Assembly (NCBI GenBank): GCA_030537875.1
Contig: JAUNVC010000002.1
Location: forward strand, 26,744-90,743
Length of the DNA: 64,000 nucleotides
Direction: 5' to 3'
Origin: Tissierellia bacterium
GTDB taxonomy: Bacteria > Bacillota > Clostridia > Tissierellales > Peptoniphilaceae
Each line of letters starts with the position of its first letter. Within the stretch, counting starts at the first letter, position 1. The notes beneath the pieces were generated by a model. The model searched no databases. It was not told the origin of the DNA and saw only the letters and a list, made by a program, of their open reading frames with translations. Both the position numbers and the translations under genes were made by a program. This document shows, in pieces, positions 60,510-64,000 of the stretch.

Positions 60510-63287
60510 CTATTTTAGGTTCAGCTCGAAGTTCTTAACTTTGTTACCTACCGTTACTGTACCGGTAAATTCTTTTACTCCAACGTAGATATCAAATCCA
60601 GTAAATCTGACTTTGGCTTTGCCTTTGCTGAAGTAAACCGTCTTTTCATAGGTCTTTCCATTGCTACCCTTCAACACAAGTTTTCCGGAACCACTGTAGT
60701 TGGGATAATTGGCTTTTGCGGTAAATCCGATTTCGAAGATTCCCCAGCTTCTTCTCGTAGGAAGATCCAGAAGAATATCTTCAATAACCCAGTCATCAGA
60801 AGTGAGTTTTATGTCAACATCTACATATCCCATGCGACCATTGTGTGCAATGGCTTTAATACGTACCTGACCTGGTTCAAGAGCCTTTACGTTTCCTTCT
60901 GCATCAACGGATGCAATGGTGGGGTCAGAGGATTCAAAACGAAGAGTCTTATTGGTGGCATTGTATGGAGCCACGGTAATCATACTATTCATGTTGAATG
61001 ATTGACCTTTAAAGATGAGTCTAGATGAGGGGCTAACTCGAACTTCGGAAACCTCGATATCTTGAGGTTCGGGATCGGGTTCTGGTGTAGGATCTTCATC
61101 ATCAGGATTATAGTTGGGATTGTCTCCCGTAATCGTGAGAAGCGGCAGACCTGGAACGCTTCCGCCGGGTTCTACAATGTGAACCGTAATTCTAGCTTCA
61201 GCTTTACCCGTTGGTGATGTGACTTTAATAATTTCTTTTCCTAATTTTCTTGGAATGAGTTCTCCCTTTACGGCAGTACATACATAACCGCCAGTTGCAG
61301 GATAGACATTCAAGTCTTTTCTCGTTGCATTCTCAGGGAAGAATCTAGTTTCTAATATACCTTTCTTATCAATAGGTAGATAAGCTTCTTCTCCATCCAC
61401 AATTTGGATTTCTGTGATTTCGATTTCCGGATCGGGATCTGGATAGGGATTGTCTTCATCGTCAATCTTGTCTCCATCTCCATCGTCATAGTAATAATAT
61501 CCTGGATCTTTAACTGTTACACGGCAAGTTGCTTTATAAGAACCATCTACTGTGTAAGCAGAAATGATGGCTGTTCCGGGATATACCCCATAGATGCGAC
61601 CATTTTGTGTTACAGTACATACACGGGAATTGCTGGTATACCATCTGACCGCTTTGTTGGTAGCGTTGGCAGGGTATACGGTAGCTTTCAATTGACCATA
61701 TCTTCCTTTGTAAATCCATCCACCTGTGTAGTTCATTTCAACACCGGTTACTCTAATTACTTCAGGCTCTTCCGGTTCAATTGGTTCAATGGGATCTTCA
61801 TCATCAGGATCCGGTGTAGGATCGGGATCTGGTGTAGGAGCCGTACCCGTAGTGGTAATGGCTTTAATACAGCAGTTCGAGTTGGAGTGTTCACTGGTCA
61901 AATCTTTCCAGCTGCTTCCACTGGAACTGATGAAACTTTGTCCACGGCTTGCATATGCTTTCGAGGAGAAGTTTCTGATGGGAGATTCAATTGCTAAAGG
62001 ATAGCTGTAGGAACTATTGGACATATATACTACGATGGCGAATTGTTCACCACTTCTGAGACCATATTTTTTGGTATCTACTGTATAATATCCAGGAATA
62101 TTGAAGCTTCCACTTGCAATCTCAACTCTGTTGTTGGTCAAGTCACTAGTAGACTGCGCATTTCTAACTAGATAGATTCTGTAACTCGTATTGTTTGCAA
62201 CGTTGAAAAGTCCAACTTGGTGAAGAGTTTCATTTCTATCAGCCTTATAGATATTGGCCATATATCCAGAACCTCTATATCCAACGGAACGAGTTGCTCC
62301 TAGTGGGTCATATTGATAGATACGTCCGCTGGTATCTTTTCTCTTTGCAAAATACTGAGCGTTGGAGTTACCCATAACGCCATCGTAATAGGAAACATAA
62401 TAGTAACCATTAGCTAAATAGTTAGTTCCCCAGCTGTTTTTAACAATCCATGCACCATTTCCAGGAGCTGTGGTTCTAAAATTATATCTAGAGAAATTGT
62501 CATCCCATCCGATGATGGTTACAGCGTGGTTTCCTCTTCCTCTTCCTCCATCATAGTGTGAATTATATGTGGTACTATCATAGCTCTGACTACCATCAAC
62601 GGTGGTATACATGGCACCATATTCCATGAGATACTGCTTCATCGTTGTGGTATTGTTGTTTCTGATGTCGGGAATAAAGTAAACTTTTTCAAGATCGAAA
62701 GCTCTCTGAAGACCAGAAGGTGAAGTGAATCCGTAAGGTGAATAAGGATCATCCTTTTCCCAAATGGGTCCAGACCATCTAGCTAAATATGCAGCAGAGA
62801 TGTCTCTGTTACCTCCGTCGTTGGGGCCCCAGTCAAATCCGTGGGTATTTCTTAAGTGTTTCTCAGAAAAATCATAATAACCGTACTTGGTCATCGTACT
62901 CTCTAAGGAACCATAGGTTGCAAATGCCCAACAGCTTCCGTTAGGACCTTGGTCTCTAACTGGAGTCGTTCTTCTTTCATCACGAAGGTCGTACTTAGCG
63001 GGGAGATATGCTCTCATTCTCTCCCTATCTGAAGATAAATCTTCATTGTAAATCGTGAGGGGAGATGCGGCCAATGCGCCCTCTCTGTTTTCATAAAATG
63101 CAGGGTCAATGGGGCTAACTTCGAGAAGTTCCATTTCTTCTGGTGCATCTTCTTCTATAATGATAGTTGACTCACCGCCAAAAGGCTCTTCTGTTTGATC
63201 GTCCCATCCCTCTCCTATGGCGTACACTGCCGATTGGAAAATCAACATTGCCACAAGGATAAATAGTGGGAATTTTCTTACTCTCAT
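60510..63287 (-). CDS. Secreted papain-like (C1A) protease with Ig-like repeats
   Basis: The 925-residue protein has a signal peptide, a propeptide-like region to about residue 95, and a C1 peptidase domain. Gln113 and Cys119 are in RDQGPNGSCWAFA, His254 in NHAVTIIGWDD and Asn284 in VKNSWGTNY. A lectin-like beta domain follows (residues 330-480). Asp/Pro-rich linkers then separate three Big_2-type Ig repeats (VTGVEMNYTGG, ITEIQIVDGEE, VSEVRVSPSSR starts) and a C-terminal beta domain. It is probably a surface or secreted protease acting on host or neighbour proteins. No LPXTG anchor is present. Confidence 0.9.
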   Translation of the reverse strand: MRVRKFPLFILVAMLIFQSAVYAIGEGWDDQTEEPFGGESTIIIEEDAPEEMELLEVSPIDPAFYENREGALAASPLTIYNEDLSSDRERMRAYLPAKYDLRDERRTTPVRDQGPNGSCWAFATYGSLESTMTKYGYYDFSEKHLRNTHGFDWGPNDGGNRDISAAYLARWSGPIWEKDDPYSPYGFTSPSGLQRAFDLEKVYFIPDIRNNNTTTMKQYLMEYGAMYTTVDGSQSYDSTTYNSHYDGGRGRGNHAVTIIGWDDNFSRYNFRTTAPGNGAWIVKNSWGTNYLANGYYYVSYYDGVMGNSNAQYFAKRKDTSGRIYQYDPLGATRSVGYRGSGYMANIYKADRNETLHQVGLFNVANNTSYRIYLVRNAQSTSDLTNNRVEIASGSFNIPGYYTVDTKKYGLRSGEQFAIVVYMSNSSYSYPLAIESPIRNFSSKAYASRGQSFISSSGSSWKDLTSEHSNSNCCIKAITTTGTAPTPDPDPTPDPDDEDPIEPIEPEEPEVIRVTGVEMNYTGGWIYKGRYGQLKATVYPANATNKAVRWYTSNSRVCTVTQNGRIYGVYPGTAIISAYTVDGSYKATCRVTVKDPGYYYYDDGDGDKIDDEDNPYPDPDPEIEITEIQIVDGEEAYLPIDKKGILETRFFPENATRKDLNVYPATGGYVCTAVKGELIPRKLGKEIIKVTSPTGKAEARITVHIVEPGGSVPGLPLLTITGDNPNYNPDDEDPTPEPDPEPQDIEVSEVRVSPSSRLIFKGQSFNMNSMITVAPYNATNKTLRFESSDPTIASVDAEGNVKALEPGQVRIKAIAHNGRMGYVDVDIKLTSDDWVIEDILLDLPTRRSWGIFEIGFTAKANYPNYSGSGKLVLKGSNGKTYEKTVYFSKGKAKVRFTGFDIYVGVKEFTGTVTVGNKVKNFELNLK

Positions 63288-63766
63288 AAATACCTCCTTA
63301 TTTGTATTCTTTATGGTAACGTAATTATATATTAGGTAACACTGTTAAGTCAAGTGATAATCTCATCTACATGTATATTACAAATAAAATAATCCATACT
63401 GTAAAAAATTTTTTAAATTAAATTTTGGAAAAAGAATTATGTGATTTTATCTTTAAATTTTTATCTTTCCCTCCGTCATTAAAGATATATCACTGTAACA
63501 AACTTATGTATGCTTTATTATGCTAACCTGATTGTTCTGCTCCTCTTTTTATAATTATTCTTTTTACAAATTATAAACGAAAATAAAGGGGCTTTTTATT
63601 ATAACTTTTCTGTGGTTAAAATTTTAAATAATTGTTTTTTCGTCACAAGTGTATATTTTATGTATACCCCGACGTGATAAAGTGGTAAAAACGTCTATTT
63701 TCCAACCGTTTTGAGGTTTCTTTTTTATTCTTCTTATGTCGGGACATTTGTCCCGTTTTTTTCTAC
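63288..63766 (+). other. AT-rich intergenic region with a plus-strand terminator and possible small RNA
   Basis: No coding sequence is seen. A hairpin CGGGAC-ATTT-GTCCCG (63740-63755) followed by T7 is a terminator in the plus direction, although no plus-strand gene lies upstream for nearly 4 kb. CCCGACGT (63668-63675) can pair with ATGTCGGG (63736-63743), which overlaps the 5' arm of that terminator. The region near 63290-63600 presumably holds the protease promoter; none is clear. Confidence 0.5.
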
Positions 63767-63792
63767 AAAAAAATGGCTTATATCAAGCCATT

Positions 63793-63793
<1 letters not shown>
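63767..63793 (-). terminator. Terminator of tRNA-Pro
   Basis: On the minus strand AAATGGCTT-GATAT-AAGCCATTT followed by a U-run starts at the CCA end. Confidence 0.82.
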
Positions 63794-63869
<76 letters not shown>

Positions 63870-63886
63870 TTGGTTTCAACTTGTTC

Positions 63887-63915
63887 AGTATAGCATATTG
63901 TGGGGGGATTTGCAA
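63887..63915 (-). promoter_or_regulatory. Promoter of tRNA-Pro
   Basis: TTGCAA (63915-63910), a 17-bp spacer and TATACT (63892-63887) on the minus strand. The remaining 63916-64000 shows no recognisable gene. Confidence 0.8.
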
Positions 63916-64000
63916 GTCTTTTTTATAAATTCAAAAAAATAATTGTGTAGGGTTACAATAGATGTGAGACCTAGAACTAAAAAATAGAGAGATATCCGAT

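Noticed and set aside
63680-63720. Fourth ECF promoter copy (CTCAAAACGG on the minus strand)
   Set aside because: The -10-like piece is followed by TTGG instead of ATT, and no TGTCAC lies at the right spacing.

Overview
The window reads as chromosome of an anaerobic, low-to-mid GC Firmicute of the Clostridia/Tissierellia kind. Signs are the gene content (NhaC-type antiporter, 2[4Fe-4S] ferredoxin, ECF sigma with a DUF4367-type anti-sigma, a SpoIIM-like protein, T-box control of proS), AGGAGG ribosome binding sites, near-consensus SigA promoters with 17-bp spacers, and no outer-membrane genes. I do not assign a genus. No phage, transposase, integrase or CRISPR array was seen.

Layout. 1-5040: rimI(partial)-tsaB-tsaE, prfB with its programmed +1 frameshift, and secA. 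5041-10100: a phosphonate/phosphate-type ABC importer operon (phnD-phnC-phnE-phnE) ending in a 5'-nucleotidase. 10240-20720: MATE exporter; an mgtC-rloA-rloB-small membrane peptide-secreted nuclease operon; flavodoxin; a degenerate LtaS-like/GDPD fusion; a cation antiporter under a fluoride riboswitch; precorrin-2 dehydrogenase with a His-rich partner. 20820-28090: an ECF sigma regulon with three copies of one promoter motif. These drive sigma/anti-sigma/secreted protein, a second secreted protein with an FtsX-like ABC transporter, and a one-chain ABC exporter. 28107-37060: rRNA methyltransferase, WG-type lipoprotein, gltX, T-box-controlled proS, methyltransferase, glutamate-racemase-like gene and DHHW protein.

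37146-38498 holds the most striking gene: an NADH oxidase/peroxidase flavoprotein whose catalytic Cys42 codon is UGA, followed at once by a SECIS-like hairpin. It is very probably a selenoprotein, and ordinary gene calling would start it downstream of the UGA. 38540-42640: SpoIIM-like protein, ABC-F ATPase, YbjQ and NhaC. 42744-45850: a compact RiPP cluster (Cys-rich precursor, radical SAM/SPASM maturase, ABC exporter). Divergent from it is a DrrAB-like transporter whose ATPase has an in-frame stop at codon 4. 47649-55756: rpsD, methyltransferase, ferredoxin, trmB, a GATase-like hydrolase, an Lgt-like protein, cutC, then an alpha/beta-hydrolase-like protein lacking its nucleophile, a PAP2 phosphatase and asparaginase II. 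55755-64000: a C39-like protease with murJ, a formate/nitrite channel with a CRP/FNR-type box, two secreted proteins including a 925-residue papain-like protease with Ig-like repeats, and tRNA-Pro(GGG).

How parts connect. The tRNA-Pro(GGG) at the right edge carries discriminator A plus CCA. This matches the UGGU antiterminator bulge and the probable CCC specifier of the proS T-box leader. Defence and competition are recurrent themes: RloAB, the ECF-controlled exporters, the RiPP cluster, ABC-F and MATE. All functions are inferred from sequence reading alone; no database search was run.
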